A program made the translations under genes and the position numbers. The notes under the pieces were generated by a model. That model ran no database searches. It was not told the DNA's origin and saw nothing but the letters and a program-made list of their open reading frames with translations. From NCBI GenBank assembly GCA_964538565.1, contig CAZIGW010000199.1, positions 5,740 to 69,739 on the forward strand: a stretch of DNA of 64,000 nucleotides. Reading direction: 5' to 3'. This DNA is from CAYVBN01 sp964538565 (GTDB lineage Bacteria > Pseudomonadota > Alphaproteobacteria > Rhizobiales > Xanthobacteraceae). Position 1 is the first letter of the stretch. The number at the start of each line of letters is the position of its first letter. Positions 8,428 through 16,501 of the stretch are shown here, piece after piece.

Positions 8428-9351
8428 TCAGGCGGCAAGACCCTGCGGAACGCGGGCGAGGACCGGTTTGAGCTGCTGCTGCAGCCAGGAGAGGAACTGC
8501 CGCACCTTCTGGGTCGGGCCGGAGTCTCCGCGCCAGACGGCGTAATACGAGCCCTGCCTCACGCACGGCCCGAGCAGCGTCACGAGCGCATGTTCGGAAA
8601 ACTGCGGCAGCAGGAGCGGCAATTGGCCGATCACCACGCCGAGGCCGTCGGCGGCGGCCTGGAAGGCGAGCATTGAATTAGGGAACTCGATGACTTCCGA
8701 CTCGTTCAGCGGAAAATCCGGTCGGCCGGCCGCCTTCAACCAATCGCCCCAATCCTCCCGCCGGTTCTTCGAGATCAACAGGCGCACGCCGAGCAGGTCG
8801 TCGATCTTCCTGATCGGGGGCCGCCCCTCCAGGAAGCGCGGGCTGCACATCGGCTGCACCCAATTGGCGAACAGCGCGCGCGATCCGACGCCGCTCCATC
8901 GTCCGCCCCCGACCTGGATCGAGATGTCGACGTCCTCGCGCAGGAAATCGACCGGTCCGAAACCCGTGATGATGCGGACGTTGATCTGCGGATACTTGGC
9001 GCGGAAGTCCGACAGGCGCGGGATCAGGAATCGCACCGCGAAGGTGGACGGGACACGCACGTTGATCGGAATCGTGTCATGCGCGCGCTTGACCCGCTCC
9101 GTCGCCGCCGTGATGGCCGCGAAGGCCGGAGAAATCTTGTTGTAGTATTCCCGGCCGACGTCGGTGAGCACGTTGCCGCCGCGCGCGCGGTGGAACAGCC
9201 GCACGTCGAGATAGCTCTCGAGCGCGGTGATCTGCCGGCTCACCGCGGAGGGCGAGACCCTGAGCAGTTCGGCGGCCTTGGTGAAACTGCCGACCCGGCT
9301 CGCGACCTCGAAGAAGTGCAGCGGGTTGAGGGGCGGAACGGAGCGGGACAC
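8428..9351 (-). CDS. LysR-family transcriptional regulator
   Basis: 307 residues. The N-terminal winged helix-turn-helix (LHFFEVASRVGSFTKAAELL, then SPSAVSRQITALE) is followed by the effector-binding domain from about residue 90 (INVRVPSTFAVRFLIPRLSDF). The pattern is closest to the GcvA-like branch of LysR proteins. It is divergent from the operon beginning at 9479, the classic arrangement for a LysR protein controlling its neighbour in response to a pathway metabolite. A perfect palindrome with T-N11-A spacing lies 11 nt upstream of its own start codon, consistent with autoregulation and control of the divergent operon. The effector is unknown; an aromatic or heteroaromatic acid would fit the island. 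Confidence 0.9.
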   Translation of the reverse strand: MSRSVPPLNPLHFFEVASRVGSFTKAAELLRVSPSAVSRQITALESYLDVRLFHRARGGNVLTDVGREYYNKISPAFAAITAATERVKRAHDTIPINVRVPSTFAVRFLIPRLSDFRAKYPQINVRIITGFGPVDFLREDVDISIQVGGGRWSGVGSRALFANWVQPMCSPRFLEGRPPIRKIDDLLGVRLLISKNRREDWGDWLKAAGRPDFPLNESEVIEFPNSMLAFQAAADGLGVVIGQLPLLLPQFSEHALVTLLGPCVRQGSYYAVWRGDSGPTQKVRQFLSWLQQQLKPVLARVPQGLAA

Positions 9352-9361
9352 GGCCGAGTCC

Positions 9362-9378
9362 TGTGAGAAAAACTCACA
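9362..9378. promoter_or_regulatory. LysR operator candidate, perfect palindrome
   Basis: TGTGAG-AAAAA-CTCACA is a perfect 6+5+6 inverted repeat containing the canonical LysR T-N11-A core (T9364, A9376). It lies in the 127 bp gap between the divergent lysR gene and the plus-strand operon that starts at 9479. It is 11 nt from the lysR start codon and about 100 nt from the operon start, the usual geometry for an autoregulatory recognition site. Confidence 0.65.
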
Positions 9379-9478
9379 AAAGGTTACTCATTACGTATTT
9401 GCCTGTCCAACACAAAGCGCGCGATGCCTTGCCGCGGGCGCACGCTTTCGTGGCCCCGCAACGCGAGTGTGGCAGCCG

Positions 9479-9886
9479 ATGACGGGAGCGACGCAACACG
9501 ACCTTCTGGAGAGGCTCGAGCGCCTTCCCGACCTGGTCAACAACGACGTTGTCCTTCTCCGGCGCGGACGCCACGCCAACGCGGACATCCTGCTCGAGAT
9601 CGGCGCGACACCCTGCCATGTCAGCGTGCGCGACGGCCGCATCGCCGGCCTGCAACGGGGACCGGCGCTGATGCGCTCGTGGGCGTTCGCTATCCGCGGC
9701 AGCGAGGCGGCTTGGGAGAAATTCTGGCAGGCGATCCCGCCGCCGCGCTTCCATGACATTTTCGCACTGGCCAAATTCGGCGAATTCCGCATCGAGGGGG
9801 ACTTCCGCCCGCTCATGACGCATCTGCTCTATTTCAAGGGACTGCTCGCCGCCCCCCGGCAGCCCGACCGGACCGCGCGCACATGA
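9479..9886 (+). CDS. SCP2-like sterol-carrier-fold protein
   Basis: 135 residues. The strand/helix pattern matches the SCP2 sterol-binding fold: ADILLEIGATPCHVSVRDGRI, then SWAFAIRGSEAAWEKFW, then FGEFRIEGDFRPLM near the C-terminus. SCP2-like domains form a hydrophobic tunnel that binds or presents lipophilic molecules. I chose ATG 9479 because the coding pattern begins there and the frame further upstream runs into the lysR promoter. The stop codon overlaps the next gene's start by 4 nt (ATGA), so it is translationally coupled to the alpha/beta hydrolase. It could act as an accessory substrate-binding protein for that hydrolase; this is inferred from context only. Confidence 0.7.
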   Translation: MTGATQHDLLERLERLPDLVNNDVVLLRRGRHANADILLEIGATPCHVSVRDGRIAGLQRGPALMRSWAFAIRGSEAAWEKFWQAIPPPRFHDIFALAKFGEFRIEGDFRPLMTHLLYFKGLLAAPRQPDRTART

Positions 9887-10788
9887 GCGTCACGTTCGAT
9901 CCCATCGTCGGCCGCTACGTCCATCTCACGCTCGGCGGCCGCCCGCACCGGGTCTATTTCGAAGAGGCCGGCCGGGGCATTCCGTTGCTGTGCCTGCACA
10001 CGGCGGCCTCCGACACCCGGCAGTATCGCCACCTGATGACCGACGCGGCGGTCACGGACCACTTCCGCGTCATCTCCTTCGACATGCCGTGGCACGGAAA
10101 ATCCACGCCTCCGGACGGCTGGGAGCAGGACGAATACCGGCTGACGACCGACGCCTATGTGGAAATGATCCGCACCTTTCGCGACGCGCTCCGGCTGGAG
10201 CGCCCGGTCGTGCTCGGCTGCTCGATCGGCGGACGCATCATCTTCACCCTCGCCGGACGGCACGGCGCCGAGTTCCGCGCCCTGATCGGGATCGCGGCGG
10301 CCGCGGCGCAGACCGCCTGGTACGACAGCTCCTGGCTCCACCGGCCCGACGTGCACGGCGGCGAGGTCTGCGCCGGGATCGTTTCGGGCCTCATGGCGCC
10401 GCAAAGCCCGGACGCCACGCGCTGGGAGACGCTGTGGCCGTACATGCAGAGCGGCCCCGGCGTGTTCAGGGGCGACATCCATTTCTACGGCAACGACCCC
10501 GACTTGCGCGAGCGGCTCGCGGCGATCGATACGAACGCCTGCCCGGTCTATCTGATGGCCGGCGAATACGACTTTTCGTGCACTCTCGAGGATGCGCGAC
10601 GCACGCACCAGGCGATCGCCGGGTCGCGGTTCATCGTCCTCGACCAGCTTGGGCATTTCCCGATGAGCGAAAACCCCGCGCAGTTCCGCCGCTACATTCT
10701 GCCGGTCCTGGAGGAGATTCGGGCGAGCCGGAACACGACGGTCGGAATCGATGCCTCTCGTGCAAAAATCTCATCAGGTGGTTCGTAA
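9883..10788 (+). CDS. Alpha/beta-fold hydrolase
   Basis: 301 residues. The nucleophile elbow is LGCSIGG (G-x-S-x-G). A later Asp in AGEYDFSC and the His in LGHFPMSENP complete a Ser-Asp-His triad. An oxyanion-side motif (LCLHTAASDTRQYR) lies near the N-terminus. Size and motif order resemble the meta-cleavage-product hydrolase and epoxide/ester hydrolase group. Its start codon overlaps the SCP2-like gene stop (ATGA), so the two are co-translated, and the receptor, ThDP and UbiD genes follow on the same strand. In an aromatic catabolic setting C-C or ester bond hydrolysis is plausible; the actual substrate cannot be read from sequence. Confidence 0.82.
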   Translation: MSVTFDPIVGRYVHLTLGGRPHRVYFEEAGRGIPLLCLHTAASDTRQYRHLMTDAAVTDHFRVISFDMPWHGKSTPPDGWEQDEYRLTTDAYVEMIRTFRDALRLERPVVLGCSIGGRIIFTLAGRHGAEFRALIGIAAAAAQTAWYDSSWLHRPDVHGGEVCAGIVSGLMAPQSPDATRWETLWPYMQSGPGVFRGDIHFYGNDPDLRERLAAIDTNACPVYLMAGEYDFSCTLEDARRTHQAIAGSRFIVLDQLGHFPMSENPAQFRRYILPVLEEIRASRNTTVGIDASRAKISSGGS

Positions 10789-10864
10789 TTGTTCATTGCG
10801 GCGAGGCACGACGGTTCGATAGTTTCCAACGAAGAGCGCCAAAAAATTGCATGGGGAGGAGGAC

Positions 10865-11836
10865 TTGAGCCGAGCCATCCTGAGCGCCGCCGTCCTGGGC
10901 GCAATGCTATGCCTCTCGCAGGCTGCGCACGCAGCCGAGGATTGGCCCAGCAAATCGATCAAGATGATCGTTCCGCTCCCGGCCGGCTCGGCCGCCGACA
11001 CGATCGCGCGTCTTGTCTCGGAAGAACTGTCGAACCAGCTCCATCAACCCGTCATCGTGATCAACCGGCCGGGCGCGAGCGGCGAGATCGGCACCAACGA
11101 GCTCGTCAGCGCCGAGCCTGACGGCTACACCTTCGGGGTCGCGACGAGCACCACCCTCGTCACCGCGCCCTTGCTCGACAAGCGCGTGAAGTACGATCCG
11201 CTCAAGGACGTCGCGACGGTCGCACTCATCGGCACCTCGCCCTACGTGTTCGTGGTGCATCCGAAGGTGCCGGCGCACGATCTGAAGCAGTTCATCGCGC
11301 TCGCCAAGCAGAAGCCCGGCGGCATCTCCTACTCCTCGGTCGGCGAAGCCAGTCTCGCCCACCTGGCCGCATCGCTGTTCTCCGGCATGTCCGGCATCCA
11401 GCTGACCGAGGTGCCGTACAAGAGCTCGACACAGGCCGTGCTCGACCTCCTGGCGGGCCGCATCGATTCCCAGTTCGGAATTCTCACGACGACGCACCAG
11501 TACATCAAGGACGGGAAGCTGCGCGCCCTCGGCATCACATCGAAACAGAGACTGCCGCGCTTTCCCGACCTGCCCACGATCGACGAATCCGGACTTCCGG
11601 GATTCGAAGCATCCCTGTGGCTCGGCGTGATCGCGCCAGCGAAGACCCCGAAGCCCATCGTCGACAAGGTGAATGCGATGGTGAACGCGATGCTGGCGCG
11701 CGACAGGACGAAGGAGGTGCTTTTCAACCAGGCGATCTTCTCCGATCCGCTGACGCCGGCGCAAATGACCAAGATGCTCGAGGAGGACCTGCGAAAATGG
11801 AAGGAGGTCTCGCAGAAGGAGAAGCTGCTGAAATGA
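10865..11836 (+). CDS. Second Bug/TctC-family substrate-binding protein
   Basis: 323 residues from TTG 10865, or 329 from ATG 10847. The TTG is preferred: GGGGAGGAGG sits immediately upstream of it, whereas the ATG lies inside that ribosome-binding stretch and has none of its own. The signal peptide ends near QAAHA-AEDW. The mature start (WPSKSIKMIVPLPAGSAADT) and later motifs (VIVINRPGASGEIG, YKSSTQAVLDLLAGRID, DLPTIDESGLPGF) are those of Bug receptors. It is clearly paralogous to the receptor at 6919 but diverged, so the two probably bind different ligands. It lies within the plus-strand operon, 76 nt after the hydrolase gene and 54 nt before the ThDP alpha gene. No membrane transporter subunits are nearby. 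Confidence 0.87.
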   Translation: MSRAILSAAVLGAMLCLSQAAHAAEDWPSKSIKMIVPLPAGSAADTIARLVSEELSNQLHQPVIVINRPGASGEIGTNELVSAEPDGYTFGVATSTTLVTAPLLDKRVKYDPLKDVATVALIGTSPYVFVVHPKVPAHDLKQFIALAKQKPGGISYSSVGEASLAHLAASLFSGMSGIQLTEVPYKSSTQAVLDLLAGRIDSQFGILTTTHQYIKDGKLRALGITSKQRLPRFPDLPTIDESGLPGFEASLWLGVIAPAKTPKPIVDKVNAMVNAMLARDRTKEVLFNQAIFSDPLTPAQMTKMLEEDLRKWKEVSQKEKLLK

Positions 11837-11890
11837 CAGCTGCGACCTGTCTCCCGATCGAATCCGTCCTCCTGTCCCAGGGCTCTGACG

Positions 11891-12415
11891 TTGCAGCACG
11901 CTGACATCCCGGCGACACTCGACGGCGGCGCCATCATCGCGGCGATGCTCAAGGCTTCGCTCGACATCGTGGTCGCCGTACCGGACATCACCACCAGCCG
12001 GGGATTGCTCTGGCCGCTGTCGCGGCGGCCGGACATCCGGCTCGTCCGGGTGTGCAAGGAGGACGAAGGCGTCTCCATCTGTTCGGCGCTTGCTCTCTGC
12101 AATCGGCGGTCCGTGCTGCTGATGCAGCAGACGGGACTGTTCGATTCGCTCAATGCGGTCCGCGGCATCGCGGTCGAGTACGGCCAGCCCGTGTGCATGT
12201 TCGTCGGCCTGCTCGGGAAGGAACCGGGCGTCCCTCCGACGCTCAACAAGAAATATTCCGTCCGGATCGTCGAGCCGGTTCTGAAGGCGATGGAGGTCGA
12301 CTACCTCTGCATCGAGGAAGACCAGGATATCGACAGCATCCCGGACGCGGTCGATCGCGCGTACGCGCAGTCCAGGCCGCTCGTCGTGCTGTTCGGAAGG
12401 AGAGTCCGGCCGTGA
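11891..12415 (+). CDS. ThDP-dependent decarboxylase-type enzyme, alpha (PYR) subunit
   Basis: 174 residues. It matches the pyrimidine-binding half of split ThDP enzymes such as sulfopyruvate decarboxylase ComD or phosphonopyruvate decarboxylase. AVPDITTSRGLLWPL is near the N-terminus. VCKEDEGVSICSALAL contains the Glu expected to activate the cofactor aminopyrimidine. LLMQQTGLFDSLNAVRGIAVEYGQPV completes the signature. The first possible start is TTG 11891, and no better in-frame ATG preserves the N-terminal strand. Its stop overlaps the beta gene start by one base (TGATG), so the two halves should be made stoichiometrically. Substrate is unknown; a 2-oxoacid is expected from the family. Confidence 0.78.
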   Translation: MQHADIPATLDGGAIIAAMLKASLDIVVAVPDITTSRGLLWPLSRRPDIRLVRVCKEDEGVSICSALALCNRRSVLLMQQTGLFDSLNAVRGIAVEYGQPVCMFVGLLGKEPGVPPTLNKKYSVRIVEPVLKAMEVDYLCIEEDQDIDSIPDAVDRAYAQSRPLVVLFGRRVRP

Positions 12416-12993
12416 TGGTGCGCACCGAATGTCTCCGGGAGATTGCCAGACTTCGCGGCGACGCCCTGGTGGTGGCGGTCTACTCGTCGGCGTTCGAGTG
12501 GCTCGAGATTTCGCCGCACCCGCTCAACTTCCTGGCCGTCGGCGCGATGGGGCAGGCCTCCTCCAGCGCGCTCGGCTTCGCGCTTGCGCTTCCGAAGCGG
12601 AAGATCATGGTGCTCGACGGCGACGGCAGTCTGCTGATGAATCTCGGCAGCCTGGTGACGATCGCGGGTGTCGCGCCGCAGAATCTGGTGCATTTCGTCT
12701 GCCAGAACGGCTGTTACGAGGCGAACGGCGAGCACCCGATCCCCGGGCAGGACAAGGTCTCGTTCGCCGGTCTGGCGCGGGCGGCCGGGTATCCCACCGT
12801 GACGGAATTTTCCGACATCGACACGTTGCGCGCCGGGCTGCCCGTGTTCCTGCAGGCGCCGGGACCGGCGTTCGCCACCTTGTTCGTGCGGCCCGGTGAA
12901 AAGCCCCGGCTCGACTATTCGCTGGTGCACGGGGCGGCGGCGCGCCAGAAATTCCGCGCCGGCCTCGCCGAGGTCCTCGAAGGGCGGGCCTGA
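12415..12993 (+). CDS. ThDP-dependent decarboxylase-type enzyme, beta (PP) subunit
   Basis: 192 residues from ATG 12415; a GTG at 12412 is also possible. It carries the diphosphate-binding motif GDGSLLMN followed about 27 residues later by N-G-C-Y-E-A-N-G (GDG-x(about 27)-N), with the upstream G-A-M-G-Q-A-S-S-S-A-L-G element. This is the ComE-like half of a two-gene ThDP enzyme. A strong GGAAGGAG ribosome-binding site lies inside the end of the alpha gene. The UbiD-family gene follows after 42 nt, so the ThDP enzyme and the decarboxylase are probably in one pathway. I cannot distinguish a sulfopyruvate, phosphonopyruvate or other 2-oxoacid decarboxylase; the location next to UbiD argues for an aromatic or unsaturated 2-oxoacid. 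Confidence 0.8.
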   Translation: MVRTECLREIARLRGDALVVAVYSSAFEWLEISPHPLNFLAVGAMGQASSSALGFALALPKRKIMVLDGDGSLLMNLGSLVTIAGVAPQNLVHFVCQNGCYEANGEHPIPGQDKVSFAGLARAAGYPTVTEFSDIDTLRAGLPVFLQAPGPAFATLFVRPGEKPRLDYSLVHGAAARQKFRAGLAEVLEGRA

Positions 12994-13035
12994 CGTGGCC
13001 CGCATTCAACCCGCCGCCCAGCCCGAGAGCCCGCC

Positions 13036-14691
13036 ATGACCTCGCAGCCGCAACGCACCGTCAGTCTCGACCTGCAGACGCATCTTGCCGAGCTCGAACG
13101 GCGCGGCCTGCTGGTGCGGGTCGACGAGCCGATCGACAAGGATACCGAGCTGCATCCGCTGGTCCGCTGCCAGTTCGTCGGTGGCCTTCCGGAGCGCGAG
13201 CGGCGCGCGTTTCTCTTCACCAACGTCGTGGACTGCACCGGCAGACGCTATGGCATGCCGGTGGTCGTCGGCGCGCTCGCCGCCTCGCCCGACATCTATG
13301 CGGTCGGCATGGGCTGTTCGGCGGACCGCATCCGCTCGGCCTGGGCCCAGGCCATCGCCAATCCGGTCCCGCCGACCATCGTCGAGCGAGGGAGCTGCCA
13401 GGACGTGGTCATCACCGGCGACGACCTGAAGCAGCCCGGCGGCGGCCTGGCGCGCCTGCCGGTGCCCGTTTCGACGCCCGGCTTCGACGCCGCGCCGACG
13501 CTCACCGCGACCCTTTGCATCACCAAGGACCCGGAGAACGGCATCGCCAACATGTCGACCAACCGGGCCGCGCTCAAGAGCACCAACCGGCTCGGGGTGC
13601 GCATGTCCTCGCGCATCGGCGGTTCCGGCGGCTATCGGCATTGGCTGAAGTACCAGAAGCTGAACCGGCCGATGCCGTGCGCGATCGTGGTCGGTGCGGC
13701 GCCGGTCGTCGCCTACACGGGGCCACAGCGGCTGCCGGTCGATTTCGACGAGATGACGGTGGCAGGCGCCCTCGCCGGCCAGCCCATCAAGGTGGTGCGC
13801 GCCAAGACCGTCGATCTGCTCGTGCCGGCCGACGCGGAGATCGTCATCGAGGGCCTCATCAGCACCGAGTTGCTGGAGCCGGAAGGCCCGTTCGGCGAGA
13901 GCACCGGCTACGTCGCGCTCGAGGACTACAACCTGTCGATGGAGGTCACGGCGATCACCCATCGCCGGTCGCCGGTCTTCGCCTCGATCATCAGCCAGGT
14001 GACCCCGAGCGAATCGAGCGTCATGCGCAAGGTCGCGCTCGAGCCGCTGTTCCTCACCCATCTGCGCGATCATCTTGGCGTGCGCGGGATCAAGCAGGTC
14101 TCGATGCACGAGATCCTGAGCAATCTGCGTCCCCTGATCTTTCTGCAGTTCGCCGCCGGAACGCCGAGAACAGAAGTGTGGCGAGGCCTGCAGGGAGCCG
14201 CCTCGCGGATCGCCGACTGCGGCAAGATCGTCATCGCGGTGAGCGAAGACGTCGATCCGTCGAATCCGAACGCGGTGTTCTGGTCGATGGCGTACCGTTC
14301 GAATCCGGTCGAGGACGTGCTGGTGACGCCCTTCCGTTCGCCCGGTCACGGCCCGAGCTCCGACCGCGCGCCGGGTATCGAGCCGGACCCGCGCACGGCG
14401 AATTCCACGCTGCTGATCGACGCGACCCTCAAGCACGCCATGCCGCCGATCGCACTGCCGGCGCGGCCCTACATGGAGCGGGCGCGCGAACTTTGGAACC
14501 GTCTCAAGCTGCCACCGGTCAATTTCCAGGCGCCGTGGCATGGCTATCTGCTGGGCGACTGGAGCGAGCGCTGGGAGGAGTTCGCGCAGAACGCGACGCG
14601 AGCGAAATGGGAAGAAAACGGCACGAACACGTTCGCGCGCCGGCGCGGCGGGCTCAAGCCGGAGACCTCGGTGCGCTCGGTCGAATCCTGA
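13036..14691 (+). CDS. UbiD-family prenylated-flavin-dependent (de)carboxylase
   Basis: 551 residues, slightly longer than housekeeping UbiD. The N-terminus (LDLQTHLAELERRGLLVRV) and the motif EGPFGESTGYVAL, which holds the conserved catalytic Glu region, place it in the UbiD superfamily. These enzymes use prenylated FMN to decarboxylate alpha,beta-unsaturated or aromatic acids. Conserved Asn/Arg-rich segments (NRAALKSTNRLGVRM) occur at the expected middle position. No UbiX flavin prenyltransferase is nearby, so the cofactor must come from a gene elsewhere. It is the last gene of the plus-strand operon from 9479, and its company of receptors, hydrolase and ThDP enzyme favours a catabolic rather than ubiquinone role. 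Confidence 0.85.
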   Translation: MTSQPQRTVSLDLQTHLAELERRGLLVRVDEPIDKDTELHPLVRCQFVGGLPERERRAFLFTNVVDCTGRRYGMPVVVGALAASPDIYAVGMGCSADRIRSAWAQAIANPVPPTIVERGSCQDVVITGDDLKQPGGGLARLPVPVSTPGFDAAPTLTATLCITKDPENGIANMSTNRAALKSTNRLGVRMSSRIGGSGGYRHWLKYQKLNRPMPCAIVVGAAPVVAYTGPQRLPVDFDEMTVAGALAGQPIKVVRAKTVDLLVPADAEIVIEGLISTELLEPEGPFGESTGYVALEDYNLSMEVTAITHRRSPVFASIISQVTPSESSVMRKVALEPLFLTHLRDHLGVRGIKQVSMHEILSNLRPLIFLQFAAGTPRTEVWRGLQGAASRIADCGKIVIAVSEDVDPSNPNAVFWSMAYRSNPVEDVLVTPFRSPGHGPSSDRAPGIEPDPRTANSTLLIDATLKHAMPPIALPARPYMERARELWNRLKLPPVNFQAPWHGYLLGDWSERWEEFAQNATRAKWEENGTNTFARRRGGLKPETSVRSVES

Positions 14692-14808
14692 ACAAGACGC
14701 AAGGGCGATGCGTTCAATCCGGCCGGCTGCCACTCTCGAACCGCGAGCCTGGCGAACGGAACACCGCGCCGGGATTGTCGCACCGACGCGGTATCCGGAG
14801 TTCCTTCG

Positions 14809-15471
14809 CTAGGCGATCAGCGCGATCACCCCAATGATCGGTCCGACCGCCCCGATGGCGCGCAGAACGTCGTCGACGATCGGGGTGATGTCGAGGTTCA
14901 CGGCCGCCTGCCATTGGTAGTTGTAGCCGGCCGACAGCTCGGCCCAAGCGGTCTGAATGGCCGGATTCGAGCCGTTGTCTCCCCAATCGAAGTCTCGTGA
15001 TCCCGGTTCGAACGTGCCGTGAACCCGGCCTTCCTTGGCCAGTGTGAAGGTGGTGCCGCGCGAGCCGCGGATCGCGACCGCGAAGGTCACATTGTAGCTG
15101 GTGGCGCCGGAATCGTGGAAATGTCCGGAGAACGAGAAGGCGCCGTTCGGGAACAGGTCCACATGAGCCCGGCCGCCGACCGGAACGCCGTTGTCGAACA
15201 CGATCGGGCCGGTATCGATCGTGATGCGATCGAGCATGCGCGGCTGCGGTGGCGCCGGGGGCGTGTCGAGAACGTCGCGCAGGATCGCCACAATGTTGTT
15301 ACGTTGCTCGACGAATTTCGGAGATTCAGCGACATTCAGTTTCGAGGTCGACGGCGCGCCGGGGACGATCACGTGTCGGGCGCCGCTGACGACCTGGGCG
15401 GCTTGCGCGGCATTTTGCAGATCCAGCAGATGATGGCGCAGCATCTCCGACTGCTTCGATTTGGTGAGCAT
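14809..15471 (-). CDS. Hypothetical protein, unknown family
   Basis: 220 residues from ATG 15471, chosen because AGGGAGG sits 8 nt upstream; frames reaching 15639 lack coding character. I do not recognise a family. Residues 1-60 look helical and polar (KSKQSEMLRHHLLDLQNAAQAAQ). The middle is rich in beta-strand-like segments (RITIDTGPIVFDNG, VDLFPNGAFSFSGHFHDSG, YNVTFAVAIRGSRGTTFTL), and the last 25 residues are hydrophobic (ITPIVDDVLRAIGAVGPIIGVIALIA), possibly a membrane or pore-like helix. No signal peptide is evident. It is monocistronic, convergent with the UbiD gene, and borders a 1 kb gap with degenerate repeats. Confidence 0.6.
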   Translation of the reverse strand: MLTKSKQSEMLRHHLLDLQNAAQAAQVVSGARHVIVPGAPSTSKLNVAESPKFVEQRNNIVAILRDVLDTPPAPPQPRMLDRITIDTGPIVFDNGVPVGGRAHVDLFPNGAFSFSGHFHDSGATSYNVTFAVAIRGSRGTTFTLAKEGRVHGTFEPGSRDFDWGDNGSNPAIQTAWAELSAGYNYQWQAAVNLDITPIVDDVLRAIGAVGPIIGVIALIA

Positions 15472-16501
15472 GAGGAAATCCTCCCTGATGGGCGTAGCCG
15501 AAGTCAGACCCCCCTGCATCAGGAAGATTGCCCGGCCGAGCCGCCCCGTCGTCCACCGTTCGGAGGATCGATTGGCCGAATTTTCGAAAGGCCGGGATCG
15601 TGCTGGCCTTGACCGTGCGAAGGCTCCGTCCGATCGCACACCGACCCCGGACTGGGGCGCTTCCAGAAATCGCGCGGTGCAATCGTGAGATACGGACAGT
15701 GAGCGGTCGAGTTCCGCTGTCAGAGCACGATCCGCAAAAGTGGGATCCGACTGGGGGCGCCGCGCTCGCAGTCTACGGCGTGGCGGACGATCTCATCGGC
15801 GAACCGGTTCCACCTTGCCGGACGCTAAGGAGAGACGAGCCATTCGGCCGTGGCCACGCGAAATTGAGCGTCCGCTTCGGCTCTGAGGGCCACCTGAAAA
15901 TGCGCGATGACCGCCAAGAATGCGATCAAGGCGAGGGTCGAACCGAATTGCGACATGGACATGCACTCCTGGTCGCAAGCTTGTCGTCGTCGCATCCCAA
16001 GGTTCACCCCGACTCCGTCGGGCCCGCCCCGGAGCGATCGCTCACTCTTGACATGCATCGTCCGTACCAGTGCGTGAGCACCGTCACATTGAGCTTGCTC
16101 AACCGCCACTGCGAGAATCGAAAATGTCGGCCGCGAGAGACGGCCGGACCCGTGGCCGTTCGAGGTTGCCTGTGATGGTCTTTCGATCCGCGGAGCAGAA
16201 CGCCATCATGCCCGTTGCGCGGCGGCATTCGAACAACCACGGCGTGCGTGTGATTTCCCGTCGCGCCGCCCAACCGCCAATCCTTCGAAATGACGCTGAC
16301 AAGCTTCAGCGGACCTCGACGCGAGGTTTCTCCGCAGCCGTCACCCGCGCCCTGACGATCGCGGAATTTCTCGGACAGAGCCTTTTTCGGCGAAGCGGTC
16401 ACCGGGTCGTCGCGGACGTTGCGACATAGGATCGCGAGCGCGTCCCGGATGCAGCAAACCGGAACGTGCGCTCGTCGAACGGTTCGCTCACGCGGCGCCG
16501 G
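15472..16501. other. About 1 kb gene-poor gap with degenerate repeat
   Basis: Between the hypothetical gene and the PepSY gene no long frame has convincing codon bias. At 15722-15751 the sequence resembles a degenerate version of the GATCCG-n-AAAAGTGG palindromic repeat common in Rhizobiales intergenic DNA, with an AACCGGTT-like echo near 15800. A small membrane-peptide frame at 15825-15956 is listed separately. The remainder (about 16110-16500) has open frames on both strands, but none shows biased third positions together with a ribosome-binding site. Confidence 0.4.
15825..15956 (-). CDS. Possible small single-pass membrane peptide (43 aa)
   Basis: Short frame of 43 residues from ATG 15956, or 45 from ATG 15962. 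AGGAG lies 9 nt before the first of these and 3 nt before the second, so translation initiation is plausible. The peptide has one hydrophobic segment (STLALIAFLAVIAHF) followed by a mixed polar tail. It lies in an otherwise gene-poor gap and has no recognised homologue. It may be a real small membrane protein or a chance frame. Confidence 0.3.
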   Translation of the reverse strand: MSQFGSTLALIAFLAVIAHFQVALRAEADAQFRVATAEWLVSP

